In this document: positions 41,627 through 49,385 of the stretch, piece by piece
How the letters are laid out: each line of letters starts with the position of its first letter
How positions within the stretch are numbered: position 1 is the first letter of the stretch
Assembly (NCBI GenBank): GCA_963757525.1
Contig: CAVWRM010000001.1
Coordinates: 3,596,001-3,660,000, forward strand
Source of the DNA: CAVVWJ01 sp963757525
GTDB lineage: Bacteria > Gemmatimonadota > Gemmatimonadetes > Gemmatimonadales > GWC2-71-9
Direction: 5' to 3'
DNA length: 64,000 nucleotides
Notes under the pieces: model-generated
Told to the model about the DNA's origin: nothing
Database searches by the model: none
Seen by the model: the letters and a program-made list of their open reading frames with translations, nothing else
Position numbers and translations under genes: made by a program

Positions 41627-41753
41627 CACCGGGCTCCTCGACGGAGACACGTACCACCCTTCGAGAAAGCCCACCGGGCTGATGTCGCACCCCTCGGCGT
41701 ACGCCGGGCCGCGTCACGCGGCTCGGCGGCACGAACCAGAAACATGACCGAGC

Positions 41754-42131
41754 TCAGCGAACCCGCTCGCAGGTGCCGCGCACCGGAAACCACGAGTCGC
41801 TGCTGGACGCGAAGCCGACCAGCTCTCCCGAGCCGAGATTCGCGACCACGGTCAGGGTGAACCCGGAAGGGGCGAGGTAGGACACGGTGTACGTTTCGGG
41901 GCCTACCTCGAACGCCCCATACGGCACCCGCTCCGGAGTTCCGCTGGTTGACGGACCGCCGGCCTCGGGCGCGTCGCCGTCGACTTCACGCCATTCGACG
42001 GTGCCATCGCCGTGGAATACGTGCTCGTGGATCTTGCCCTTGGTCGGCCCCTCGGTCCAACTCCAGCGCATGGTCGTCCCACGAATGGCGTCCGACCGGG
42101 GAATATCGGGGTTCTTCTTGTCCGGGCTCAT
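41754..42131 (-). CDS. MoaF-like beta-barrel protein
   Basis: This 125-residue protein has a beta-barrel pattern like the MoaF-related domain: IRGTTMRWSWTEGPTKGKIH, EHVFHGDGTVEWREVDGD, GAFEVGPETYTVSYLAPSG and LVGFASSSDSWFPVRGTCE. These are lipocalin-like strands. The role is not known. Its start overlaps the stop of the small lipoprotein gene (ATGA) and the operon continues upstream into a GNAT gene. Confidence 0.6.
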   Translation of the reverse strand: MSPDKKNPDIPRSDAIRGTTMRWSWTEGPTKGKIHEHVFHGDGTVEWREVDGDAPEAGGPSTSGTPERVPYGAFEVGPETYTVSYLAPSGFTLTVVANLGSGELVGFASSSDSWFPVRGTCERVR

Positions 42132-42418
42132 GGGTGCGTCCCTCTAAGCTGGTGCGTGTCGAGGTGACGACCGCTGCTGTCGGTAGCGGCCGCAAAGACT
42201 GCCGGCGGCTCGGCCAGCCGTGTCTCCGGCATCGTGTCCTTCGCCACCGGCCGGCGGACAGGAAACCGGCCGGCCAGTGTCCAACAGGTCGACGCGGAGC
42301 GGAACGAGCAATCCGGCGCCCGCAGCGGCGCCATGGTCGTGCTTGGCGGCGCCGTGGCGCACGCGGCCGCAAGGGTCAAACCGATCGCGCATGGCATCAT
42401 GGGTACCAGTCGAGTCAT
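42128..42418 (-). CDS. Small lipoprotein
   Basis: This 96-residue protein opens with MTRLVPMMPCAIGLTLAAAC, a short signal with an AAAC lipobox. The mature part has no recognised domain: Pro and Ser rich, two further Cys (DCSFRSASTCWTLAG). It is flanked by two four-base overlaps, ATGA with the upstream acetyltransferase stop and ATGA with the downstream MoaF-like start, which strongly supports a real gene in a three-gene operon. Confidence 0.6.
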   Translation of the reverse strand: MTRLVPMMPCAIGLTLAAACATAPPSTTMAPLRAPDCSFRSASTCWTLAGRFPVRRPVAKDTMPETRLAEPPAVFAAATDSSGRHLDTHQLRGTHP

Positions 42419-43029
42419 GGTCGCCCCTCGCCGCCCGGTGCGTCACGGCTCACGCGCCACTCGAGATGGCGGCGCACGGCCGGCCATTCGGAAGCGATGA
42501 TACTGTACATCACGGTGTCGCGCACCGAGCCGTCGCGGCGCGCGAAATGATGACGAAGCACGCCATCCTTCCTGGCCCCCAGGCCCTCGATGGCTCGTTG
42601 CGACCGGAAGTTGAAGTTGTCGGTGCGGAAACCGACGAGCCGGCAGCCGAGCGTATCGAAGGCATGGGTCAGCAACAGCAGCTTGCAGCCGGAGTTGATG
42701 TGGCTGCGCTGTCGGCTCGCGGCATACCACGTGTATCCGATCTCGACCCGATCGATGCTCGGCACCATGTCGTGATAACGGGTGGAGCCGGCGATCGTGC
42801 CGCTGGCGAGATCGCGAACCGCCCACGGAAGCATGTGACTCTCCGCCTGGCCTGCGAGGGCATCCGCGATGTAACCGGACATCTGGGCCGCCGTGGGCAC
42901 GGATGTGAACCATAGCTCCCAGAGCCTGCCGTCGGCCGCGGCGGCGATCAGGCCCTCGGCGTGATCGGACCGGAGCGGCTCCAACCTCACGCCGTGTCCC
43001 TCGAGGGTCACCGGCCCGGGCGCCTTCAT
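42415..43029 (-). CDS. GNAT family acetyltransferase, RimJ/RimL-like
   Basis: This 204-residue protein resembles RimJ/RimL-type GNATs: LEGHGVRLEPLRSDHAEGLI, the strand VRDLASGTIAGSTRYHDMVP, EIGYTWYAASRQRSHINSGC and HAFDTLGCRLVGFRTDNFNF then SQRAIEGLGARKDGVL. RimJ/L proteins acetylate N-termini of ribosomal proteins; this subgroup's acceptor is unknown. It ends with ATGA overlap into the lipoprotein gene. Confidence 0.85.
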   Translation of the reverse strand: MKAPGPVTLEGHGVRLEPLRSDHAEGLIAAAADGRLWELWFTSVPTAAQMSGYIADALAGQAESHMLPWAVRDLASGTIAGSTRYHDMVPSIDRVEIGYTWYAASRQRSHINSGCKLLLLTHAFDTLGCRLVGFRTDNFNFRSQRAIEGLGARKDGVLRHHFARRDGSVRDTVMYSIIASEWPAVRRHLEWRVSRDAPGGEGRP

Positions 43030-43032
43030 CGG

Positions 43033-43479
43033 CTACGACGCCCCGTAGGACTCGAGCAGACGAAGAATCGAGGCCGCCTCGACCGATCGGGCGTGGTCAT
43101 CGACGAACCTGTCGAGATGGCTCTGGAGCAGGTGGTACTCCTTCTGGTTTCGAATGTGTCCGCGGCGCAGGATCCCGGCAACCGCCCGGGCATCAGCCTG
43201 CAGCAGGTCCTGCAACGACGACCCGGTGGCCTGGTCCACCGCCTGCGCGATGTGCCGGCGTTGTTCGGCGGGCAGCGCGCTCAGCATATCTCCGAGGTCC
43301 CGCACCGCCGACCGCATGCCGCGCACGTTCTGGGTGTCGCGGGCGCCGTCCAGTGCGCGCTTGAACTGCTGGCCCAGGTCCCCGATCTGCCCCCGGTTCG
43401 CCAGCGCGCGCACGATCGCCTGGCCCAGCTCGTGGAGCCGGCGCAGCTCCGACAGATGTTCCGGCTTCAACCGGGCCAC
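43033..43479 (-). CDS. Hypothetical helical protein
   Basis: This 148-residue protein is all helical with repeated amphipathic segments (LRRLHELGQAIVRALANR, DLGDMLSALPAEQRRHIAQA, AVDQATGSSLQDLLQADARA). I do not recognise a family. There is no membrane segment or signal. The N-terminus MARLKPEHLSELRRLHELGQ is typical of a folded helical bundle. It lies between the collapsed serine hydrolase and the GNAT gene on the same strand. Confidence 0.6.
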   Translation of the reverse strand: MARLKPEHLSELRRLHELGQAIVRALANRGQIGDLGQQFKRALDGARDTQNVRGMRSAVRDLGDMLSALPAEQRRHIAQAVDQATGSSLQDLLQADARAVAGILRRGHIRNQKEYHLLQSHLDRFVDDHARSVEAASILRLLESYGAS

Positions 43480-43506
43480 GGAATCTTCCTCCTGCCATCG
43501 GGTCCA

Positions 43507-43826
43507 CTACTGCAACGCCAGGAAGTCGATCAGCTTCTGATAAATGGCTGATGCCCCGGGAAAATCATAGTTGACCAGCACGATCGCGACATAGCTCCCG
43601 TCCTCCAACCAGCCGAGCTCCGACCCGATGCCAGACCCCGGTTCACCACCGCCGTGTCCGCGCACCGGCTTGCCGCCGGCCTGCTCGACGAGGAATCCAT
43701 AGCCGTACCAGTCGCCCCGAGCGTGCGGGGCCAGCAGACGCCCGAGTCGGCCGCCGGCCGGGTCTGCGCAGAGACACCGGCTCGCGCGAAGATCAGCAGT
43801 CCGAGAGCTGCAGTCAGCCCCCGCAT
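43507..43826 (-). pseudogene. Serine hydrolase with the catalytic core deleted
   Basis: The 5' end encodes a clear signal peptide (MRGLTAALGLLIFARAGVSA) and the start of a mature protein. The 3' end, in another frame, encodes the C-terminal blades of a class C beta-lactamase-like protein: WYGYGFLVEQAGG, VRGHGGGEPGSGIGSELGWL and YVAIVLVNYDFPGASAIYQK. The region between, which would hold SxxK and YxN (roughly 300 residues), is missing and the frame is broken at the join. The gene keeps its start and its stop. Confidence 0.75.
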
Positions 43827-43939
43827 CGGCCACTTCCTGGCAGCCCGGTGATGTCGCTCACGGCGTTCCACGTCGCTCCCGGGGTACCGTCAGACACTCG
43901 GCCGGGCGGTCTTCCGGCGTTCCATTTCTTGGAGGCACC

Positions 43940-44116
43940 ATGTTGCGCTGGGCCCTCATCTTCTTCATCATCGCTCTCGTGGCCGCGGCTCTTGGCTTCG
44001 GGGGGATCGCGTCGGCCGCGGCCGGCATCGCGAAGATCATCTTCTACCTCTTCCTGGCGCTGTTCCTCGTTGCCCTGATCGCGGGAGTCGCCGTGGGACG
44101 ACGGGTTACCCACTGA
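43940..44116 (+). CDS. DUF1328 small membrane protein
   Basis: This 58-residue protein is almost all hydrophobic: MLRWALIFFIIALVAAALGF then GGIASAAAGIAKIIFYLFLA, the typical DUF1328 (YtjA-like) pattern of two membrane helices with the conserved W-A-L...GF-GG-I-A-A-AGI-AKI. Function is unknown. A GGAGG lies five bases upstream of ATG 43940. Confidence 0.85.
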   Translation: MLRWALIFFIIALVAAALGFGGIASAAAGIAKIIFYLFLALFLVALIAGVAVGRRVTH

Positions 44117-44131
44117 GTTGCAACCGGACCC

Positions 44132-44707
44132 TCAGCGCCCTACCGCCCGTTTGAGCTGCCCGAACGCTCGCTTCAGATCGGGCAGCTGGTGATTGGCGTT
44201 GAGGCCGCTCGGATTGGGCAACACCCAGACGATGGTCCCGCCGATCGTCTCAGCCTGGCGACCGGCGATCGCGCGCGGGTCGTCGAACGCCAGCCGATAG
44301 GCGCCGATGCCGAGCACCGCAAGGGCGCGAGGATGCAAACGCCTGACCTTTCTCACCAGTCTCACGCGCCCGGCGCGCAGCTCGTGGGGGTCGAGCTCCG
44401 CCGCGGCCGCCGTGGCCCGCGCGACGAGGTTGGTGATGCCCAGTCGGTAATCCAGCAGCGAGCGTTCATCCCACGGACTGACGATCCGGTTCGTGAAGCC
44501 GGCGGCATGGAGCGCCGGCCAGAATCGATTTCCCGGCCGTGCGAAGTGATGGCGCGTGGCGCCGGAATAGAGGCCCGGATTGATCCCGCAGAACAGGACG
44601 TCGAGCCCCGGCGCGATGAGATCCGGCACGGTGCGTCCGGCGGCCTCGGCGATCTCGGCCCGTGTGGGACGACGTGGGGATGACGACGCTCGCTCTTCGC
44701 GATCCAT
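44132..44707 (-). CDS. mug: G:T/U mismatch-specific DNA glycosylase (Mug)
   Basis: This 191-residue protein matches the Mug/TDG family: LDVLFCGINPGLYSGATRHH with the GINPG motif, where the Asn (about residue 43) activates the water, and VLPNPSGLNANHQLPDLKRA with the NPSG(L)NA motif that inserts into the base stack. It removes thymine or uracil opposite G, and etheno-cytosine, acting in base-excision repair. The N-terminal 30 residues are polar and probably disordered. ATG 44707 is six bases from the end of the membrane-protein gene. Confidence 0.9.
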   Translation of the reverse strand: MDREERASSSPRRPTRAEIAEAAGRTVPDLIAPGLDVLFCGINPGLYSGATRHHFARPGNRFWPALHAAGFTNRIVSPWDERSLLDYRLGITNLVARATAAAAELDPHELRAGRVRLVRKVRRLHPRALAVLGIGAYRLAFDDPRAIAGRQAETIGGTIVWVLPNPSGLNANHQLPDLKRAFGQLKRAVGR

Positions 44708-44713
44708 CCCCGG

Positions 44714-44980
44714 CTACGACGCTTCCCGCCGCCGCGACACTGCGACGAGCCCAAGGAGGGTGACCAGGACCAGCACCGGATAGATCAGCAGCAGATCCAC
44801 CCGGATGTTGCACTCGCCGCTGCACAATACCCTCCAGCGCATGCCCAGCTCGTAGACCCCATACGCCAGCCAGGCGACGCCGGCCAGCAGCACCATGCGA
44901 TGCCGCGAGCGCCAGTAGAGAAACAGAAAGAGGATGCCGGGCACGGCCGCGAGCAGTGGCTGCTCGATGAACAGGCTCAT
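44714..44980 (-). CDS. Small membrane protein
   Basis: This 88-residue protein has three predicted membrane helices (about 8-22, 28-46 and 62-80), with two Cys (VLCSGECNIR) between the second and third. No family is recognised. It lies just upstream of the mug gene on the same strand, with a 97-base gap before the CdiI-like gene, and its ATG overlaps a TGA that ends a short open stretch of unclear origin. Confidence 0.6.
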   Translation of the reverse strand: MSLFIEQPLLAAVPGILFLFLYWRSRHRMVLLAGVAWLAYGVYELGMRWRVLCSGECNIRVDLLLIYPVLVLVTLLGLVAVSRRREAS

Positions 44981-45077
44981 TGGCGAGCGGTGAGTCGTGG
45001 ACTCAAGCGAGCGACCTTGCGGGTGTACTCCTGGTACGGCGCCTGTGCGGGCGCGATGGAGACGGATCGTCGAAACC

Positions 45078-45530
45078 TCAGGCCGAGATCAGTGACCGGC
45101 CTCGCCGTTCCAGGAAGGCGGCGATGTCCCGCACGCCGACCTGCCACTGCACGATTTGCCGGCCCTCGACGGACTGTTCCTGGCGCTGGCCGGCGTGAAC
45201 CTCGGGGCTTTGGGGATCGAAGTGCCCGTTCAGATGGTCCCGCAGAAAGAGGCGCTCCTGCACGAACACCCGGTCACCTTCGCGCCAGGCGGGCCAGCCC
45301 AGATGATAGGGCGCCTCCGGATGGAGCATATGCGTGAGGAAAACGGCGACAGGAGCTCCCTTGATCAGTCGCTGCGCCATGTCCAGCCAGTGCGCGGCAT
45401 AGTCACCCGGAGCCCACTCGTACAGCGGAGCCTGGAACTCCTCTCGAAAATGGCCCAGGGTGAGCCGGCCCCAATTGAACAGCCCTTCCCCCTTCCCTTC
45501 GGGCCGGCCGATCAATTCGATATCGAACAT
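45078..45530 (-). CDS. CdiI-like contact-dependent inhibition immunity protein
   Basis: This 150-residue protein matches the CdiI_4-type immunity family: GRLTLGHFREEFQAPLYEWA, GDYAAHWLDMAQRLIKGAPV, AVFLTHMLHPEA and the RVFVQERLFLRDHLNGHFDP strand, with a late VEGRQIVQWQVGVRDIAAFL. In E. coli-type systems CdiI protects the producer from its own CdiA toxin tip. No CdiA or CdiB gene is in this window, so it is an orphan, perhaps retained as protection from neighbours. Confidence 0.65.
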   Translation of the reverse strand: MFDIELIGRPEGKGEGLFNWGRLTLGHFREEFQAPLYEWAPGDYAAHWLDMAQRLIKGAPVAVFLTHMLHPEAPYHLGWPAWREGDRVFVQERLFLRDHLNGHFDPQSPEVHAGQRQEQSVEGRQIVQWQVGVRDIAAFLERRGRSLISA

Positions 45531-45592
45531 CCTCGGAACACCTCGCGGTGGTTGTCACCGACGGCGGATTACGGCATCCATTCAAGGAGAAA

Positions 45593-47335
45593 ATGACCGG
45601 TTCATCGGCGGCGCGCCACCTCGGCTGTATCACGCTGGCCGCCTGCTCCGCGCTCGCATCGTGGCCTCGGGCGGCCGCGCGCGCCCTGGCGGAGCCGGCC
45701 GCGGATTCTTCATTGCCCGATACGGCGGCCCTGAACCGGGACCTCCCGAGGATCCTGCGGGCCAGCGGGATCCCGGGACTGTCCATGGCGGTCGTGAAGA
45801 ACGGCCGAGTAATTTGGACCGGCGCCTTCGGTACCACCCACGATCCCGCCCACCCACGGGTCGACGCCGCCACGATTTTCGAGGCGGCGTCGCTCAGCAA
45901 GCCAGTCTTCTCCTATCTGGTTCTGCGCCTCGCCGACCGGGGAGAGCTCGACTTGGACCGCCCGCTATCCGAGCTGCTCGACTATCCCCGGCTGGCCCGC
46001 GACGAGCGTGTCAAGGGGATAACGGCCCGCATGGTTCTTTCCCACGGCAGCGGACTGCCCAACTGGGGCGGCGCAAGGCTTGGCCTGCGCTTCGACCCGG
46101 GGACCGGGTACGGCTACTCCGGCGAGGGCTTCATTTACCTGCAGAAGGCGCTGGAGCACATGACCGGGCGGTCGCTCGACGATCTGGCGCTCGAGGAGGT
46201 CTTCCAGCCGCTCGGCATGACGCGCTCGAGCTTCACCTGGCGGGATCGCTTCGCCGGCGACGCCGCGTACGGCAAGGACTGGCTCTGGCGTATCACGCCG
46301 ATCGATCACTACACCGAGGCGGAGGCCGGATCGGCCTACTCGTTGCTGACGACGGCGGGCGACTACGCGCGGTTTGTCTCGGCGGTACTGACCGGTCAGG
46401 GATTGTCTCCCGAAATGTGGCAGACCTTCGTCACGCCCGTTCGGGAAACAACCCCGGGCATGTTCATGGCGCTCGGTATCCGGGTCGAGCAGGGGCCCCG
46501 CGGCCGCACGTTCTATCACAGCGGCAACAACGGGCGACGGTTCACCTGCTACATGACGGGAGACCTCGCCACCCGCGACGGATTCGTCTACTTCACCAAT
46601 GGCCCCAATGGGACGTCGCTCGTGGAGGCGTTGGCCTCGCGGGTGTTCGGCCGCCGATATCCGGCGCGCCATCTCGGGGATTTCAATCGATTCGACGACC
46701 CGCGCATCCTCGCGCTGGAGTCGGTAAAGCGGGCGGCGCTCGACAGCGGTGCCGATGCCGCGCGTCGCCGGCTGCGGGCGGTCTCCGCGAAGACGGCCAC
46801 CCGCCCGGATCTCGACGGCACGATGGAGCTCGGTGAATTCCTCGCCGGGCGGGGCTTCGCTGCGCTTGCCATCGAGATCCTCCAACAGGCGGTGGCTGCC
46901 GCGCCGGAGTCGGTCAGCGCCAACCTGGCGCTGGGCCGGGGGTTCGAGTCGGCCGGCGACCTCGACCAGGCCATGGCGTCGTATCGGCAGGCTCGGACGT
47001 TGGAGGGAGACGGCGGCGAGGCCGAGCAGCACATGCGGTGGACGGAAGAGCGGCTCGCCTCGCGGGGCCACTTGGTGACGATTCCCGAGCATGCGCTGGA
47101 GCGCCTGGCCGGTCGCTATCAGGATCGCAGCGTCACCGTACGTGACGGCCGTCTCTGGTACGAGGGGGGCCCCACCTCGGCGTCGTGGCTCACGCCGATG
47201 TCGGATACGCTGTTCGAAGTCCAGGCCGAGCCTGCCACCAGGCTCCACTTCGCCGGCGGTGGACCGGAGCCACCCGTGAAGCTGGTCGGGATCTACCGCG
47301 ACGGGACGATGGACGAGTGGCCGAGGTCGCCCTGA
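45593..47335 (+). CDS. Serine hydrolase, class C beta-lactamase-like, with TPR
   Basis: This 580-residue protein has a signal peptide, a beta-lactamase fold (about 40-370) with the SxxK motif ASLSK (Ser100, Lys103), then YSG at 175-177 where YxN is usual, and HSGNNG in place of KTG. TPR-like helices follow (about 430-490) and a beta domain closes the protein (about 500-580). The Asn-to-Gly change in the second motif occurs in some esterase-type members and may mean a changed activity. AAGGAG lies before ATG 45593. It converges with the M55 peptidase genes. Confidence 0.86.
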   Translation: MTGSSAARHLGCITLAACSALASWPRAAARALAEPAADSSLPDTAALNRDLPRILRASGIPGLSMAVVKNGRVIWTGAFGTTHDPAHPRVDAATIFEAASLSKPVFSYLVLRLADRGELDLDRPLSELLDYPRLARDERVKGITARMVLSHGSGLPNWGGARLGLRFDPGTGYGYSGEGFIYLQKALEHMTGRSLDDLALEEVFQPLGMTRSSFTWRDRFAGDAAYGKDWLWRITPIDHYTEAEAGSAYSLLTTAGDYARFVSAVLTGQGLSPEMWQTFVTPVRETTPGMFMALGIRVEQGPRGRTFYHSGNNGRRFTCYMTGDLATRDGFVYFTNGPNGTSLVEALASRVFGRRYPARHLGDFNRFDDPRILALESVKRAALDSGADAARRRLRAVSAKTATRPDLDGTMELGEFLAGRGFAALAIEILQQAVAAAPESVSANLALGRGFESAGDLDQAMASYRQARTLEGDGGEAEQHMRWTEERLASRGHLVTIPEHALERLAGRYQDRSVTVRDGRLWYEGGPTSASWLTPMSDTLFEVQAEPATRLHFAGGGPEPPVKLVGIYRDGTMDEWPRSP

Positions 47336-47346
47336 AGCGGCATCGC

Positions 47347-48384
47347 TCAGGGCTTGAGCACCGTCCATTCGATCTCGTTGAGCAGATTGCCCACGGCCTC
47401 CGCCGATCCGGTGGTGTAGGCGAAGCAGCCCCGGCCCCCCTCGGCGCTCACGCCGTCCAGCCGACCAACGGTCTCGCGCACCCAGTCGTCCTCGGTGAAC
47501 GATCGGCGCAGGCAGAACCGTACCCGGTAGGGCTTCGCCATCTCGAGGGGGCGAAGCTCGCCCGCCTGCACCCGCCGCACGGCTCGCGCGGCCGCCTGCC
47601 GCAGCATCCGGTGAACGGTCGCGGGCGGAAGCACCGCCGCGGCGGAACGCGAGAAGGCGGTCTTCACCGTCACCGTCTCCAGCGGACCGAGCATGTCCCG
47701 GGTCTCGGCCGTGAGGACGTCGTCGCCGCTGGCGAGCGCCATCGGCACCCCCATCTCCCCGCCGATGAATCCCGCGATGCCGGCCTCGTTGAGCGCCTTG
47801 CCGTTCACGGTGAAGGAGTCGAACGCGAAGTTGTGGGAAATAACCGACGGAGTGCCCGCGTTCGCGTGCGCGCCCACGATCATCATCGCGTCCACCATCG
47901 GGTTCAGGCCGGTGGACATGACGATCGGCTTGGGATAGCCGCGGATCAGGATCGCCTCGGGATCGAGCTCGTCCACCAGGATGTTACGGAACAGCGTCCC
48001 GCCATGCCCCTCGTTGACGATGAACTGGGTCGCTCCCGCTGCACGCGCGCCGGCGATGAGGGCGTTCACCTCTTCGGTCAGCTCGTGGCGAAACACCTCA
48101 TGTTGAGGTGATCCACCCCGGCTGACCGGGCGCATCTCGGTCTGGTTGCGGACCACGCCGGCCAGACCCTCCATGTCGGCGATGATGTAGACGCTGAACC
48201 CGCGTCGCTGCATGTCCAGCTCCAGCTTCCGGCGGGCAAGCTGGTATTCCGTTACCCCGAAGACGGCGGCTGGTGGGGTGGTGTCGCGCGGCATCGTGTC
48301 GCGAGCCGTCTGCGCCTGCATCTGGCCCTGTGCCCACGCGGTCCCCGGGATGGCCATGGCGGCGGCGAGCAGGAGGCGTGTCAT
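47347..48384 (-). CDS. M55 family metallopeptidase (DppA-like), exported
   Basis: This 345-residue protein has a signal peptide (about 1-18) and the M55/DppA fold: FSVYIIADMEGLAGV with the Asp70 and Glu72 metal ligands, FIVNEGHGGTLFRN, GAHANAGTPSVISH and a later SGDDVLTAE. DppA is a decameric zinc D-aminopeptidase that cleaves D-Ala-containing peptides. The NEGHG pattern replaces the NDSHG of Bacillus DppA. Its start overlaps the stop of the second M55 gene, so the two are in one operon as tandem paralogues. Confidence 0.87.
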   Translation of the reverse strand: MTRLLLAAAMAIPGTAWAQGQMQAQTARDTMPRDTTPPAAVFGVTEYQLARRKLELDMQRRGFSVYIIADMEGLAGVVRNQTEMRPVSRGGSPQHEVFRHELTEEVNALIAGARAAGATQFIVNEGHGGTLFRNILVDELDPEAILIRGYPKPIVMSTGLNPMVDAMMIVGAHANAGTPSVISHNFAFDSFTVNGKALNEAGIAGFIGGEMGVPMALASGDDVLTAETRDMLGPLETVTVKTAFSRSAAAVLPPATVHRMLRQAAARAVRRVQAGELRPLEMAKPYRVRFCLRRSFTEDDWVRETVGRLDGVSAEGGRGCFAYTTGSAEAVGNLLNEIEWTVLKP

Positions 48385-49361
48385 CGGAGCACCGTCTCTT
48401 CGATCGCGTCGAGCAGCCAGCCCATCTGCCTGGCGCTGTCGGTCGTGTAGCGGAAGGCGCGGTTGCCGGTCTTCTCCAGTGTGAACTCGGTGAGGCCGGC
48501 GACCGCCGTCACCACGCTGTCGGGAAAGCTGCGCCGGAGGGTGAACTCGACCGTGTACGGCCGGTCCATCGTGAAGGGCTTGAAGTCTCCCCGCCGCTCT
48601 CGCCGGACCGCCTCGGCCGCGCCGTTCTGCAGCATGCTCCGCACTTTGGCCGGGCTATACGTGATCGCCGCACTCCGCCCCACGGCCCGTTTGGTCACGA
48701 TGGCGACGAACCCGTTCGGGACCATCTTCCTGGTCTCCTCGATCAGGACGTCGTCCCCGCTCACCAGCGACACCGAGACCCCCATCTCGCCGGCGATCAG
48801 GGCGTTGATGCCGACCTCGTTGAGCGGCTTGCCGTTCACCGTGAACGAATCAAACGCGAAGTTGTGGGACAGCACGCCCGGGCTCCCGGCATTGGCGTGG
48901 GCTCCCGTGAACATCAGGGTTCCGAAACTGCTGTCGATGCCCGTCACCATTACGAGCGGCTTGGGGAACCCTCGCACCAGAATCGCCGAGCTGTCGAGCT
49001 CGTCGGGCAGCACGTTGGCGAACAGGTTGCCGCCGTGGCCCTCGTTCACGACGAAGCTCCGGGCCCCCGCCAGCCGGGCTCCCCGGATGGTGGCGTTTAC
49101 TTCCTTGGTGAGCAGCAGGCGGAAGCGGTCCCAGTAGTCGGGCCCGGTGAGGTCCTTGTAGCGTGGTGCCTCGTTACCCGCGATGACCTCGTGGATGTCC
49201 ACCACGCTCCCCATGCCCTCCATGTCGGGCACGATGAAGACGCGGAACCCCGACTCGTGCGGGATCTGCTTGTCGCGGAATGGCGCCGACGAGGGGGGCG
49301 GCGTCTGGGCACGGAGCGTCGTCGCGAGGCAGAGCATCGCGGACACGAGGAACGATCGCAT
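48381..49361 (-). CDS. M55 family metallopeptidase (DppA-like), exported, paralogue
   Basis: This 326-residue protein is a paralogue of the next gene with the same signal and M55 motifs: FRVFIVPDMEGMGSVVDIHE, FVVNEGHGGNLFANV, GAHANAGSPGVLSHNFAFDS and SGDDVLIEETRKM. The two share many identical stretches (NFAFDSFTVNGK, NEVGINALIAGEMGV-like), so they arose by duplication. Both would be periplasmic. The stop overlaps the start of the 345-residue gene (ATGA). A D-amino-acid peptide scavenging or wall-recycling role is inferred. Confidence 0.87.
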   Translation of the reverse strand: MRSFLVSAMLCLATTLRAQTPPPSSAPFRDKQIPHESGFRVFIVPDMEGMGSVVDIHEVIAGNEAPRYKDLTGPDYWDRFRLLLTKEVNATIRGARLAGARSFVVNEGHGGNLFANVLPDELDSSAILVRGFPKPLVMVTGIDSSFGTLMFTGAHANAGSPGVLSHNFAFDSFTVNGKPLNEVGINALIAGEMGVSVSLVSGDDVLIEETRKMVPNGFVAIVTKRAVGRSAAITYSPAKVRSMLQNGAAEAVRRERRGDFKPFTMDRPYTVEFTLRRSFPDSVVTAVAGLTEFTLEKTGNRAFRYTTDSARQMGWLLDAIEETVLR

Positions 49362-49385
49362 CGGGTCTCCCAGGGGTTGACGGTC

